DNA of 64,000 nt from Arthrobacter sp. AZCC_0090. Its GTDB lineage: Bacteria; Actinomycetota; Actinomycetes; Actinomycetales; Micrococcaceae. Under the pieces are notes generated by a model, which saw only the letters and a list, made by a program, of their open reading frames with translations, did not search any database and was not told where the DNA came from. The DNA lies in assembly GCF_014207375.1 (NCBI RefSeq), contig NZ_JACHEE010000008.1, forward strand, positions 62,001-126,000, read 5' to 3'. Below, one piece after another: positions 1-8,116 of this stretch. Position numbers and translations under genes: made by a program. Within the stretch, counting starts at the first letter, position 1; every line of letters begins with the position of its first letter.

Positions 1-15
1 CGGCCTCACACTGTA

Positions 16-120
16 GCCACATTGTGAGAGCTACTTGTGCGATATAGCAATGATGACTGTGAGCGCAGTCACTTGTCAAGATATTTACTCACCATCTAGA
101 TATAGCTCTCACGATGTGGC
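16..120. promoter_or_regulatory. Inverted-repeat operator region of IclR gene
   Basis: Two 18-bp arms, 16-33 and 103-120, are inverted copies with one mismatch (TAGCTCTCACAATGTGGC against TAGCTCTCACGATGTGGC). Between them lies a second dyad, TGACTG at 54-59 and CAGTCA at 66-71. The region ends 12 bp before the IclR start at 132. IclR-type regulators commonly bind such dyads and repress themselves, so autoregulation with looping between the arms (87 bp centre to centre) is a reasonable inference. Confidence 0.6.
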
Positions 121-131
121 AATCTTGATCT

Positions 132-902
132 ATGGATGTGAAGGAAGACACAAAGACCGACATGATCGGCAAGGCCCTGGGCCTCCTTGTGCTGCTGGGT
201 AACGAGCCGAAGGGGGCGAGTGCCTCTGAGCTCGCCCGCCAGGCGGAATTGCCTTTCAGTACCACCTATCGCCTGCTCGGATCCCTGACGCGCGATGGTT
301 TTGTGGACTACGAGGCCGATGGCCGCCGCTACCACCTGGGACTCCGTGTCTTCCAGCTCGGGCAGCGGGTGTCCAACCACCACGGCTTTGCCGGTACGGC
401 TCGGCCCATCCTGCAGCGCGTGACGGAGGGAACCGGCGAAGCCACCATCCTGTCGGTCCGGGACGGCCACCACCACCTCACGGTCAACAAGGTGGACGGC
501 CCCCAAATGTTCCGGGTCACCAGCGATCCGGGGCATCTTGGAATGCTGCACACCACTGCGGTAGGCAAGGCGCTGGTTGCCTTCGCTGAGGACGAGGAGC
601 GGAAGCTGCTCCTGGAAGAGCTTGAACTGGAGCCGCTCACGGAATTCTCCATCACCGATCGCGACGCCTTCCGCGTGGAAATCGAGAAGGTCCGCCGCCA
701 GGGCTACGCGATCATGGACGAGGAGAATGAGGTGGGCATGCGCGCCGTCGCCGTCCCCGTCCTCAACTCCCAGGGCGTTGCCTTCGCATCCCTTGCCACC
801 GCGGTCCCTGTTTTCCGAATGACCGTGGAACAGCTCGTGGCTGTCGTACCCCTGTTGAAGAGTGCGGCGTCCGAGCTTGCCGACCGCTTGCCGCAGCGCT
901 GA
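132..902 (+). CDS. IclR family transcriptional regulator
   Basis: A 256-aa IclR-type regulator. Residues about 15-70 form the winged helix-turn-helix (KALGLLVLLG, then ASELARQAELPFSTTYRLL), and residues about 80-250 the IclR effector-binding domain (TTAVGKALVAF, GYAIMDEENEVGMRAVAVPV). The length fits the family. No strong Shine-Dalgarno site precedes the ATG at 132, so translation may be leaderless or start elsewhere. It sits directly upstream of the shikimate/protocatechuate genes on the same strand, with dyads both before it (16-120) and after it (919-947). It is therefore probably the local sensor of quinate, shikimate or protocatechuate. The effector and the sign of control are unknown. 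Confidence 0.9.
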   Translation: MDVKEDTKTDMIGKALGLLVLLGNEPKGASASELARQAELPFSTTYRLLGSLTRDGFVDYEADGRRYHLGLRVFQLGQRVSNHHGFAGTARPILQRVTEGTGEATILSVRDGHHHLTVNKVDGPQMFRVTSDPGHLGMLHTTAVGKALVAFAEDEERKLLLEELELEPLTEFSITDRDAFRVEIEKVRRQGYAIMDEENEVGMRAVAVPVLNSQGVAFASLATAVPVFRMTVEQLVAVVPLLKSAASELADRLPQR

Positions 903-918
903 AGGGCCTTGCGGCACC

Positions 919-947
919 CACTTTTGTTCGCGATAAGAACACAAGTG
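919..947. promoter_or_regulatory. Palindromic operator before qsuD
   Basis: Arms CACTTTTGTTC (919-929) and GAACACAAGTG (937-947) are inverted with one mismatch around a 7-bp spacer. A further GAACA half site lies at 956-960. The site falls in the 160-bp gap between the IclR gene and the dehydrogenase gene, where the promoter of the catabolic operon must lie. IclR-family operators are typically dyads of this kind. Confidence 0.55.
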
Positions 948-1068
948 CAATATATGAACATTTTGTGTAGTCTGATTCATACCGCCCGGCGGAGCAGCAA
1001 GCTCTGGATGTCCTCAGGGAGTCCAGGGGAGCCAATCCTCGGGTGTAGTTGTCAAAGGAGCAATGAGC

Positions 1069-1992
1069 ATGAGCAACCGAGCCGAATCCTTCCTGGTGGG
1101 CCTTATCGGTGAAGGCGTATCGCCTTCGCTGACGCCGCCCATGCATGAGAGGGAGGCTGACGTCCAGGGGCTGCGCTACCTGTACCGGCCCATCGACCTC
1201 CTGGAGCTCTCCCTGCCCGGCTCCGCCGTCGGCGATCTCCTGACTTCCGCCTCACGGCTTGGCTACAACGGCCTCAACATCACGCACCCGTGCAAACAAC
1301 TGGTGCTGCCGTTCCTGGACGAGGTTTCCGAGGACGCCCGGCGGCTTGGCGCAGTGAACACCGTGTTGATCGAGGGCGGCCGCTTCATCGGCCACAACAC
1401 AGACTTCTCCGGTTTCAGTTCCGCCTTGGCTAGCGGCCTTCCCGACGCCGGACTGGACCGTGTCGTCCAGCTCGGCGCTGGGGGTGCCGGCTCCGCCGTC
1501 GCCTACGCGCTGCTTTCCGCGGGGGTCAAGACGCTGGACCTTGTGGATGTGGACCCTGCGCGCTGTGCCGAACGGGCGGCGGAACTCGCCGCGTTGTTCC
1601 CGGGCAGCACCGTCACGGCCCGGACGACGGCGGAGCTGCCGCAGCTCATGCCGCTGGCTGACGGTCTGGTGCACTGCACTCCGATGGGCATGGCCGCGCA
1701 TCCAGGCCTCCCACTGGACATGTCCCTCGTGGAACCCCGGCACTGGGTGGCCGATATCGTCTATCGGCCGATTGAAACCCAGCTGGTTCTCGAGGCCCGG
1801 GCCAAGGGGTGCCGGGTGCTCGACGGCGGCCGCATGGCCGTGGGCCAAGCCGCCGACGCGTTCCGCATCTTCACCGGCCGCGACGCCGATCCGGAGCGGA
1901 TGCGGTCACACTTCCTCGAGCTGGTGACCGCCGAAGAGTCCACAGCTGAAGAGTCGAAGTCCGGCAAGGCTCTCGCCGGGACGGGGCACTGA
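1069..1992 (+). CDS. qsuD: Quinate/shikimate dehydrogenase
   Basis: About 307 aa, shikimate dehydrogenase family. It should interconvert shikimate and 3-dehydroshikimate, or quinate and 3-dehydroquinate, with NAD(P). The substrate motif is SLTPPMHE near the N terminus. The expected catalytic Lys lies in NITHPCKQ and the Asp in NTDFSGF; the Rossmann loop is GAGGAGSAVAYALL. The SLTPxMHE form and the catabolic context fit the QsuD branch rather than biosynthetic AroE. AAAGGAG at 1054-1060 is 8 nt from the ATG at 1069 but only 2 nt from the ATG at 1063, so 1069 is preferred. The C terminus carries a duplicated TAEES. Its stop overlaps the next start (TGATG). Confidence 0.85.
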   Translation: MSNRAESFLVGLIGEGVSPSLTPPMHEREADVQGLRYLYRPIDLLELSLPGSAVGDLLTSASRLGYNGLNITHPCKQLVLPFLDEVSEDARRLGAVNTVLIEGGRFIGHNTDFSGFSSALASGLPDAGLDRVVQLGAGGAGSAVAYALLSAGVKTLDLVDVDPARCAERAAELAALFPGSTVTARTTAELPQLMPLADGLVHCTPMGMAAHPGLPLDMSLVEPRHWVADIVYRPIETQLVLEARAKGCRVLDGGRMAVGQAADAFRIFTGRDADPERMRSHFLELVTAEESTAEESKSGKALAGTGH

Positions 1993-3908
1993 TGCGCACG
2001 GGAATCGCCACGGTTTGCCTCTCCGGCACGCTCAAGGAAAAGATGCAGGCCTGCGCCATCGCGGGCTTCGACGGCATCGAGATCTTCGAACAAGACCTCG
2101 TCACCTCGCCCCTTAGCCCCGAGGACGTGCGGAAGATGGCCGCGGACCTCGGACTCGGCCTGGATCTCTACCAACCGTTCCGCGACTTCGACAGCGTCAC
2201 CGAGGACATTCTGCAGGAAAACCTGCGCCGGGCGGACGCCAAGTTCAAGCTCATGTCCCGCCTCGGCATGGACACCATCCTGGTGTGCACCAACGTGGGA
2301 ACCGCCACGATCGACGACGACGACCTCCGGGCCGGGCAGCTCAGCCGTCTTGCGGAATTGGCCGGGAACCACGGAGTCAAAGTAGCGTACGAGGCCCTGG
2401 CCTGGGGCAAATACGTCAACGACTACGAGCACGCGCACCGCCTCGTGGACACGGTGGACCACCCCAACCTCGGCACGTGCCTTGACTCCTTCCACATCCT
2501 CTCCCGCGACTGGGATACGGCACCCATCGAGGCCATCAAGCCTGAAAAGATCTTCTTCGTTCAGGTGGCCGACGCCCCCAAGCTCTCCATGGACGTGCTC
2601 TCCTGGAGCCGCCACTACCGCGTGTTCCCGGGCGAGGGGCAATTCGAGCTGGCCAAGTTCATGGGCCACGTTGCGCGCGCAGGCTATTCGGGTCCCGTCT
2701 CGCTGGAGGTCTTCAACGACGTCTTCCGCCAATCGGACGTGGAGCGCACCGCGGTGGACGCGATGCGCTCTCTGATCTGGCTTGAGGAACAGAGCGCCAA
2801 GTGGCTCGACGCGAACGCGGCATCCCTTATCCCTGGAAGCGCCGATGGTGACTCCCTCGCCCACGCTGCCCGCCGCCGTCGTTATCCCATGGAACTGGCC
2901 ACGCTGCCCAAGGTGGCGGAACCGGCCGGGTTCAACTTCGCAGAGGTCAAAACGGACGAGCCCGCTCAGCTCGAGACGCTCCTCGGCCAGCTCGGCTTCG
3001 AATTCGCCGGCCGGCACCGGACCAAGGACGTGCAGTTGTGGTCCATGGGGCAGGCACGCGTCATCATCAACGAACAGGCTCCGTCGCATAGTGAACCCGC
3101 CATCGCGGCGTTGGGGTTCGACGTCGACTCTCCAGTGATTGCCTCGGCTCGCGCCCAGCAACTCAGGGCTCCGGTGGTGCCGCGCAAGGTCCAGGCGGAC
3201 GAGGAAGTCTTCCAAGGCATCGCCGCCCCGGACTCCACCGAGATCTTCCTGTGCCAAGGCAGCCCGGATGGCACCGCGGCCTGGACGCATGAATTCGGCG
3301 AAGGGCTGGAGCACCCGGCCGCGGCCGGCTCCGCGGTCATCGACCACGTGAACCTGGCGCAGCCCTGGCAGCACTTCGACGAAGCCGTCCTTTTCTACAC
3401 GAGTGCCTTGGCCCTGGAACCGCTGCCGTTCGCCGAGGTGCCGAGCCCCAGCGGCCTGGTGCGCTCGCAGGTCATGCAGACGTCGGACCGTGCGGTGCGC
3501 CTGGTCCTGAACCTCGCGCCGCTGCTTCAGCAGGGTGGGCGCAAGAGCTACCAGGAACACATTGCCTTCGCGGTGGATGACCTCGTGGCCACGGCGCGGG
3601 CGGCGCAGGCACGTGGACTCGATTTTCTGCAGATCCCGGCCAACTACTACGAGGACCTGGATGCGCGCTTCGCCTTGGAGCCTGCTTTCCTCGCCACCCT
3701 CAAGGAACTGAACCTCCTCTACGACAGGGACGCCAATGGTGAATTCCTCCACTTCTATACCGCCACGGTGGGCAGCGTGTTCTTCGAAATGGTCGAACGC
3801 CGCGGTAACTACGACGGCTACGGCGCTCCCAACGCCCCCGTGCGGCACGCGGTTCAATACGACGCAGCCCAGTACGACTCGCTTCATACCCACCACATGC
3901 ACCGCTAA
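1992..3908 (+). CDS. qsuB: 3-dehydroshikimate dehydratase, two-domain type
   Basis: A 638-aa fusion. Residues 1-290 resemble a xylose-isomerase-like TIM barrel (GFDGIEIFEQD, TCLDSFHILSRDWD, SLEVFNDVFRQ). Residues about 310-638 resemble the glyoxalase/4-hydroxyphenylpyruvate dioxygenase fold (IDHVNLAQPWQHFDEAV, HIAFAVDD, ending FFEMVERRGNYDGYGAPN). This arrangement is known for bacterial dehydroshikimate dehydratases of the QsuB type, which make protocatechuate in one step. The product is the substrate of the dioxygenase encoded immediately downstream. Its start overlaps the qsuD stop, implying translational coupling. The in vivo role of the dioxygenase-like half is unclear. Confidence 0.88.
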   Translation: MRTGIATVCLSGTLKEKMQACAIAGFDGIEIFEQDLVTSPLSPEDVRKMAADLGLGLDLYQPFRDFDSVTEDILQENLRRADAKFKLMSRLGMDTILVCTNVGTATIDDDDLRAGQLSRLAELAGNHGVKVAYEALAWGKYVNDYEHAHRLVDTVDHPNLGTCLDSFHILSRDWDTAPIEAIKPEKIFFVQVADAPKLSMDVLSWSRHYRVFPGEGQFELAKFMGHVARAGYSGPVSLEVFNDVFRQSDVERTAVDAMRSLIWLEEQSAKWLDANAASLIPGSADGDSLAHAARRRRYPMELATLPKVAEPAGFNFAEVKTDEPAQLETLLGQLGFEFAGRHRTKDVQLWSMGQARVIINEQAPSHSEPAIAALGFDVDSPVIASARAQQLRAPVVPRKVQADEEVFQGIAAPDSTEIFLCQGSPDGTAAWTHEFGEGLEHPAAAGSAVIDHVNLAQPWQHFDEAVLFYTSALALEPLPFAEVPSPSGLVRSQVMQTSDRAVRLVLNLAPLLQQGGRKSYQEHIAFAVDDLVATARAAQARGLDFLQIPANYYEDLDARFALEPAFLATLKELNLLYDRDANGEFLHFYTATVGSVFFEMVERRGNYDGYGAPNAPVRHAVQYDAAQYDSLHTHHMHR

Positions 3909-3959
3909 GCAGAAACGCAAGCAGAAACCAGGAAAGCAACCACCCGAAAGGAGCCGGCC

Positions 3960-4835
3960 GTGCTGCTAGACGCAAATGCCGGGCACTACCAAGACGACGA
4001 GCTCGTACCGGCGGCCGAACCGCATGCCGCCCATGCGCCGTCGGACGCCGCCGTCGAAACCCAAGCGGATCTCAGCGCCGAGATCAAGGCCATCGGCGAG
4101 GCGTACGCCCGGGCGCTCAAGGACGGTGCCGCGCCGGAGACCCAGCCCCGCCTGGACTTTGCGCCGTACCGCAGCAGCATCCTGCGCCACCCCACCAAGA
4201 GCCTGCACCACGCGGATCCGGAGACCATCGAACTGTACTCTCCGGCATTCGGGCACCAGGACGTGCACGCCCTGGAATCGGACCTCACCATCCAGCACAA
4301 CGGCGAACCCCAGGGTGAGCGGATCATCGTGCAAGGCAAAGTGCTCGACGGCGACGGCCGTCCGGTTGCCGGCCAGCTCGTGGAGATCTGGCAGGCCAAT
4401 GCTGCCGGCCGCTACATCCACAAGCGCGACCAGCACCCCGCCCCGCTCGACCCGAACTTCACCGGCGTCGGGCGCTGCATCACCGGACCTGACGGCTCCT
4501 ACCGCTTCACCACCATCAAGCCCGGCGCCTACCCGTGGAAGAACCACCTCAACGCCTGGCGGCCGGCGCACATCCACTTCTCCATGTTCGGCACGGATTT
4601 CACGCAGCGCATTGTCACCCAGATGTACTTCCCCGGTGACCAGTTGTTCCCGCTGGATCCCATCTACCAATCGATCGTGGACCAGGACGCCCGCGACCGG
4701 CTCGTCGCCAAGTACGACCACGAGCTGACGAGCCCCGAGTGGGCCCTCGGCTACAACTGGGACATTGTGCTGAGCGGGTCTAAGCGGACCTGGACCGAAA
4801 ACGAAGCCTTTGGCGACGCCGGGGATGAGGAGTAG
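3960..4835 (+). CDS. pcaH: Protocatechuate 3,4-dioxygenase beta subunit
   Basis: A 291-aa intradiol dioxygenase subunit carrying the non-haem Fe(III) site that opens protocatechuate to 3-carboxy-cis,cis-muconate. The ligands expected from the family are visible: Tyr in GRYIHKRDQH, Tyr in PGAYPWKNH, and two His in RPAHIHFSMFG. GTG start at 3960 preceded by GAAAGGAG. The roughly 70-residue Ala/Glu-rich N-terminal part precedes the conserved core. It works with PcaG, which begins 3 nt after this stop. The 51-nt gap from qsuB holds no obvious terminator, so read-through from 1069 is likely. Confidence 0.95.
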   Translation: MLLDANAGHYQDDELVPAAEPHAAHAPSDAAVETQADLSAEIKAIGEAYARALKDGAAPETQPRLDFAPYRSSILRHPTKSLHHADPETIELYSPAFGHQDVHALESDLTIQHNGEPQGERIIVQGKVLDGDGRPVAGQLVEIWQANAAGRYIHKRDQHPAPLDPNFTGVGRCITGPDGSYRFTTIKPGAYPWKNHLNAWRPAHIHFSMFGTDFTQRIVTQMYFPGDQLFPLDPIYQSIVDQDARDRLVAKYDHELTSPEWALGYNWDIVLSGSKRTWTENEAFGDAGDEE

Positions 4836-4838
4836 AGC

Positions 4839-5414
4839 ATGAGTAAGTTGACCCCGACACCCGGCCAGACGGTTGGCCCTTTCTATGGGTATGCCCTCCC
4901 CTTTAATAAGGACAACGAGCTCCTGGCCCCCGGCAGCCCCGGAAGCATCCGCCTGCAAGGCACCGTGTACGACGGCGCAGGCGAGGCCATCCCGGACGCC
5001 ATCCTGGAGATCTGGCAGCCCGATTCCGAAGGCAACGTGGTCCAGCGCACGGGCTCCCTGGTCCGGGACGGCTACACCTTTACCGGTTGGGGCCGCGCGG
5101 CCGTGGGCAACTCCGGTGTCTTCACGTTCACCACAGTCAACCCCGGACCCACCGAGGCGGGAGCTGCGGCGTTCATCTCGGTGGCCGTCTTTGCCCGCGG
5201 CCTCATGAACCGCCTTTTCACCCGCATCTACTTGCCGGAAAACGAGGAAGCTCTCGCTGCCGATCCGCTTCTCAGCTCCCTGGACCCCGAGCGCCGCAGC
5301 ACCCTGATCGCACGCCGCGACGCGGATGGCGGACTCACTTGGGATCTGCGCCTGCAGGGCGGGAACGAGACTGTCTTTCTCGACTTCGAGCGCTCCGAAG
5401 GCGCCACCCAGTGA
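4839..5414 (+). CDS. pcaG: Protocatechuate 3,4-dioxygenase alpha subunit
   Basis: A 191-aa alpha subunit of the protocatechuate dioxygenase. It starts with the family's TPGQTVGPFYGYALPF and has EIWQPDSEGN and FTRIYLPEN in the intradiol core, but lacks the His-x-His iron ligands of PcaH, as expected for the structural subunit. ATG at 4839, 3 nt after pcaH. Its TGA overlaps the GTG start of pcaB (GTGA at 5411-5414), so the two subunits and the next enzyme are translationally linked. Confidence 0.94.
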   Translation: MSKLTPTPGQTVGPFYGYALPFNKDNELLAPGSPGSIRLQGTVYDGAGEAIPDAILEIWQPDSEGNVVQRTGSLVRDGYTFTGWGRAAVGNSGVFTFTTVNPGPTEAGAAAFISVAVFARGLMNRLFTRIYLPENEEALAADPLLSSLDPERRSTLIARRDADGGLTWDLRLQGGNETVFLDFERSEGATQ

Positions 5415-6892
5415 GTGGCGACGGCGATTTCGGGCTGCTCAGCCCGGTTTCGGCGTCGCCCGCGGTGGCGGCGCTGACGGGTGACGGTGCGGTCATTGCC
5501 GCCATCCTCGACGTCGAGGCTGCTTGGGCATCCGTGCTTGAAGAGGCGGGCTTCGCTCCCGCCGGTTCTGCCGCTGTGGTCGCCGAGGCCGCGGAATCCT
5601 GGGCTTACGATGCCGCTTCCATCGCCGAACGCGCACAAGGCGGCGCTAACCCGGTTATTCCGCTGCTGGCCGATCTCCGAGGCAGGGTCAGGCAACTCGA
5701 CGCTGAGCATCCCGGCGGGGCCCTCGGCGCGCTTGCCGCCGTACACACCTCCCTGACCAGCCAAGACGTCCTGGATTCGGCCCTGATGCTGCTCGCGCAC
5801 CGCGTGGTTTCCGCGCTTCTCGCCGAAGTGAAAGGTACGACGACGGCGCTCGCAGCCCTTGTGGAGCAGCATGCGGACACGCTGTGCGTCGGCAGAAGCC
5901 TGACCCAGCATGCGCTTCCGTTCACCTTCGGGCTCAAAGCTGCGCAGTGGTTCCACGGAGTGGCCGCCGCGGCCCGTCGCCTCGAAGCCCTGAAGTTGCC
6001 CGTGCAGTTCGGCGGCGCCGGTGGCACCCTGGCTGCCGCTACGGTGCTCACGGAAAGCTCGCCGCTTACGCAAGGCTCGCAGCTCACGGAAGGCTCGCCG
6101 TCGAGCCCCTTCGACTTGGCCGATGCCTTGGCCGGGAAACTAGGCCTCGCTCCCGTTCCCGCGCCGTGGCACACGAACCGCCTGGCCGTCACTGGACTCG
6201 GCGACGCCCTCGCGGCGCTGACGGACTCCTTCGGCAAGATCGCCTCGGATCTGCTGTTCCTTAGCCGGCCCGAGGTTGCCGAGCTGGGTGAGCCGCTTGC
6301 GGCAGGGCGAGGCGTTTCCTCGGCCATGCCGCAAAAGCAGAATCCGGTGTTGTCGGTGCTGATCCGTAGCGCGGCGCTCCAAGCTCCCGGATTGGCTGCG
6401 CAGCTGCACCTGGCGGCAGCCAACTTCAACGACGAACGCCCGGACGGCGCCTGGCACAGCGAATGGCAGGCATTGCGGGGCTTGCTTCGGCTCGCACTCG
6501 GTGCCGCGACCCAGCTCCGCGAGCTCGCCGAAGGACTCCGCGTTTTCCCGGAGGCGATGCGCCGCAACCTGGAAATCTCCGGGCCCTTGTTGCTCAGTGA
6601 AGCCGTGGCATCCTCCGTTGCTCCGCTCCTTGGCGCGGACAGGAGCGACGCGAAGGCCCGGCTGCAAGCCGTCGTCGACGATACCCTCCAGGCGCCTGCT
6701 GTGGAGCAGGCCCGGATCTACACCAAGCTCCTCCGCGAAGCCGTCCCGACCAGCAAACTGTCCGACGAGGAACTGCAGGCCCTTCTCGACCCGGCCAACT
6801 ATGTAGGCGAGGCCGCCGAAATCAGCCGCCGCGTCCTGGCGGAGTACTCGGAATTCGCACACACCCATCCGAAGGGAGCCGATCGTGGCTAA
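5411..6892 (+). CDS. pcaB: 3-carboxy-cis,cis-muconate cycloisomerase
   Basis: A 493-aa member of the fumarase/aspartase superfamily that lactonises 3-carboxymuconate to 4-carboxymuconolactone. The superfamily signature is SSAMPQKQNPVLS, and TSLTSQDVLDSALML is the conserved upstream block. The open frame extends back to 5087 inside pcaG, but the GTG at 5411 overlapping the pcaG stop gives the normal family N terminus (FGLLSPVSASP). An unusual loop at 6047-6100 consists of three 18-bp tandem repeats encoding LTESSP, LTQGSQ and LTEGSP. Its end overlaps the pcaD start. Confidence 0.93.
   Translation: MSGDGDFGLLSPVSASPAVAALTGDGAVIAAILDVEAAWASVLEEAGFAPAGSAAVVAEAAESWAYDAASIAERAQGGANPVIPLLADLRGRVRQLDAEHPGGALGALAAVHTSLTSQDVLDSALMLLAHRVVSALLAEVKGTTTALAALVEQHADTLCVGRSLTQHALPFTFGLKAAQWFHGVAAAARRLEALKLPVQFGGAGGTLAAATVLTESSPLTQGSQLTEGSPSSPFDLADALAGKLGLAPVPAPWHTNRLAVTGLGDALAALTDSFGKIASDLLFLSRPEVAELGEPLAAGRGVSSAMPQKQNPVLSVLIRSAALQAPGLAAQLHLAAANFNDERPDGAWHSEWQALRGLLRLALGAATQLRELAEGLRVFPEAMRRNLEISGPLLLSEAVASSVAPLLGADRSDAKARLQAVVDDTLQAPAVEQARIYTKLLREAVPTSKLSDEELQALLDPANYVGEAAEISRRVLAEYSEFAHTHPKGADRG
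6047..6100 (+). repeat. Three 18-bp tandem repeats inside pcaB
   Basis: CTCACGGAAAGCTCGCCG, CTTACGCAAGGCTCGCAG and CTCACGGAAGGCTCGCCG follow one another directly. They add an 18-residue Ser/Thr/Gly-rich loop in frame between conserved blocks of the cycloisomerase. In-frame length (3 x 18) keeps the gene open. Confidence 0.85.
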
Positions 6893-7700
6893 GCCCAACA
6901 TCAAAGCGGTGTTGCTGTCCCCGCAGCGCACCCCGGGGGAGAAGCCCCTCCTGGTGGTGGGGCCCTCGCTCGGAACGTCCACGGTGCTGTGGACCGAGAC
7001 GGCAACCCTGCTCGGCTCGGAGTTCGACGTCATCGGCTGGGACCTTCCCGGTCACGGCGTCTCGCCCGCGGCCTCGGAAACGTTCAGCGTCGCCGAACTG
7101 GCAGACGCGGTGGTGGACCTGGTGGACTCAATCGTCCCCGGCGCCGTCTTCCATTACGCCGGGGACTCCCTGGGCGGCGCCACCGGCCTGCAATTGGGCA
7201 TCAAGCACGGAGACCGGCTCAAGAGCCTGTCCGTGCAATGCACCGGCGCGAAGATCGGCACGCCGGAAGGGTGGCTTGAACGCGCCGAAACCGTCCGCGC
7301 GCAAGGCACTGCAGTGATGATCCAGGGGTCCGCGCAGCGCTGGTTCGCCCCGGGTTTCATGGATCGGCAGCCCGTGGTCAGCAGCCGCCTCCTGCACGCC
7401 CTGCGGGACGCCGACCGCTTCAGCTACGCCTTCTGCTGCGAGGCCCTCGCCGGATTCGACGTCCGCTCCGAACTCGGCAGCATCACTGTCCCCACGCAGG
7501 CGCTGGCCGGCGTCGAGGACACTGTTGCGCCGCCGTCGTTCGCTGAAGAAATTGCCGCGGGCATCAACGCAGGGATCCACACAGACGGCGGCACTGCAGT
7601 CGCTATAGCGCTCGACGGCGTCGGGCACCTTGCGCCCGCGGAGGCGCCCGCCGTCGTCGCGGACCTCATGCGGACGTTCATGATGGAGGCCGGAAAATGA
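6885..7700 (+). CDS. pcaD: 3-oxoadipate enol-lactonase
   Basis: A 271-aa alpha/beta-hydrolase that hydrolyses beta-ketoadipate enol-lactone. The nucleophile elbow is GDSLGG at about residue 98, followed by a candidate Asp in LAGVEDTVAPP and the His in GVGHLAPAEAP. GTG start at 6885 inside the end of pcaB, with GAAGGGAG at 6871-6878. It is a stand-alone enzyme, not the PcaL fusion with PcaC seen in some actinobacteria, because pcaC follows as a separate overlapping gene. Confidence 0.92.
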   Translation: MAKPNIKAVLLSPQRTPGEKPLLVVGPSLGTSTVLWTETATLLGSEFDVIGWDLPGHGVSPAASETFSVAELADAVVDLVDSIVPGAVFHYAGDSLGGATGLQLGIKHGDRLKSLSVQCTGAKIGTPEGWLERAETVRAQGTAVMIQGSAQRWFAPGFMDRQPVVSSRLLHALRDADRFSYAFCCEALAGFDVRSELGSITVPTQALAGVEDTVAPPSFAEEIAAGINAGIHTDGGTAVAIALDGVGHLAPAEAPAVVADLMRTFMMEAGK

Positions 7701-8116
7701 GCATCGAGCGCAACGGCGCTGTTCAGCGCGACGCTACCTCGCAGGAAATCTACGACGCCGGCATGGTGGTCCGTCGTGAAGTGCTCGGCGACGCGCACGT
7801 GGACCGTGCCAACGCGAACAAGGACGCCTTCACCGGGGACTTCCAGGACATGATCACCCGCATCGCTTGGGGCGGCATTTGGACCCGCCCGGGCCTGACG
7901 CGGCAGATGCGCTCCGCCGTCACCATCACCGCGATGGTGGCGCACGGGCACTGGGAGGAACTGGCCATGCACATCCGCGCTGCCATCACCAACGGGCTGA
8001 GCAGGGACGAAATCAAGGAAATCCTGCTGCAGACCGCCATCTACTGCGGAGTCCCCTCCGCCAACACCGCATTCAAGACCGCGCAACAGGTCTTCAAAGA
8101 AATGGATAACGCATGA
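7697..8116 (+). CDS. pcaC: 4-carboxymuconolactone decarboxylase
   Basis: 139 aa, carboxymuconolactone decarboxylase family, usual length about 130. It removes CO2 from 4-carboxymuconolactone to give the enol-lactone used by PcaD. Conserved segments are TRPGLTRQMRSAVTIT, HGHWEELAMHIRAA and LLQTAIYCGVPSANTAF. It overlaps pcaD and pcaF by 4 nt each (ATGA), so the order D-C-F is tightly coupled, although PcaC acts before PcaD. Confidence 0.94.
   Translation: MSIERNGAVQRDATSQEIYDAGMVVRREVLGDAHVDRANANKDAFTGDFQDMITRIAWGGIWTRPGLTRQMRSAVTITAMVAHGHWEELAMHIRAAITNGLSRDEIKEILLQTAIYCGVPSANTAFKTAQQVFKEMDNA

Noticed and set aside
1761..3920. 719-codon open frame on the minus strand across qsuD/qsuB
   Set aside because: It is antisense to two well-supported genes, has no recognisable domain, and arises from the third-position GC bias of the + strand genes.
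5087..5410. Extended N terminus for pcaB
   Set aside because: The extra 108 codons lie within pcaG in another frame and have no similarity to cycloisomerases; the GTG at 5411 fits the overlap pattern of the operon.
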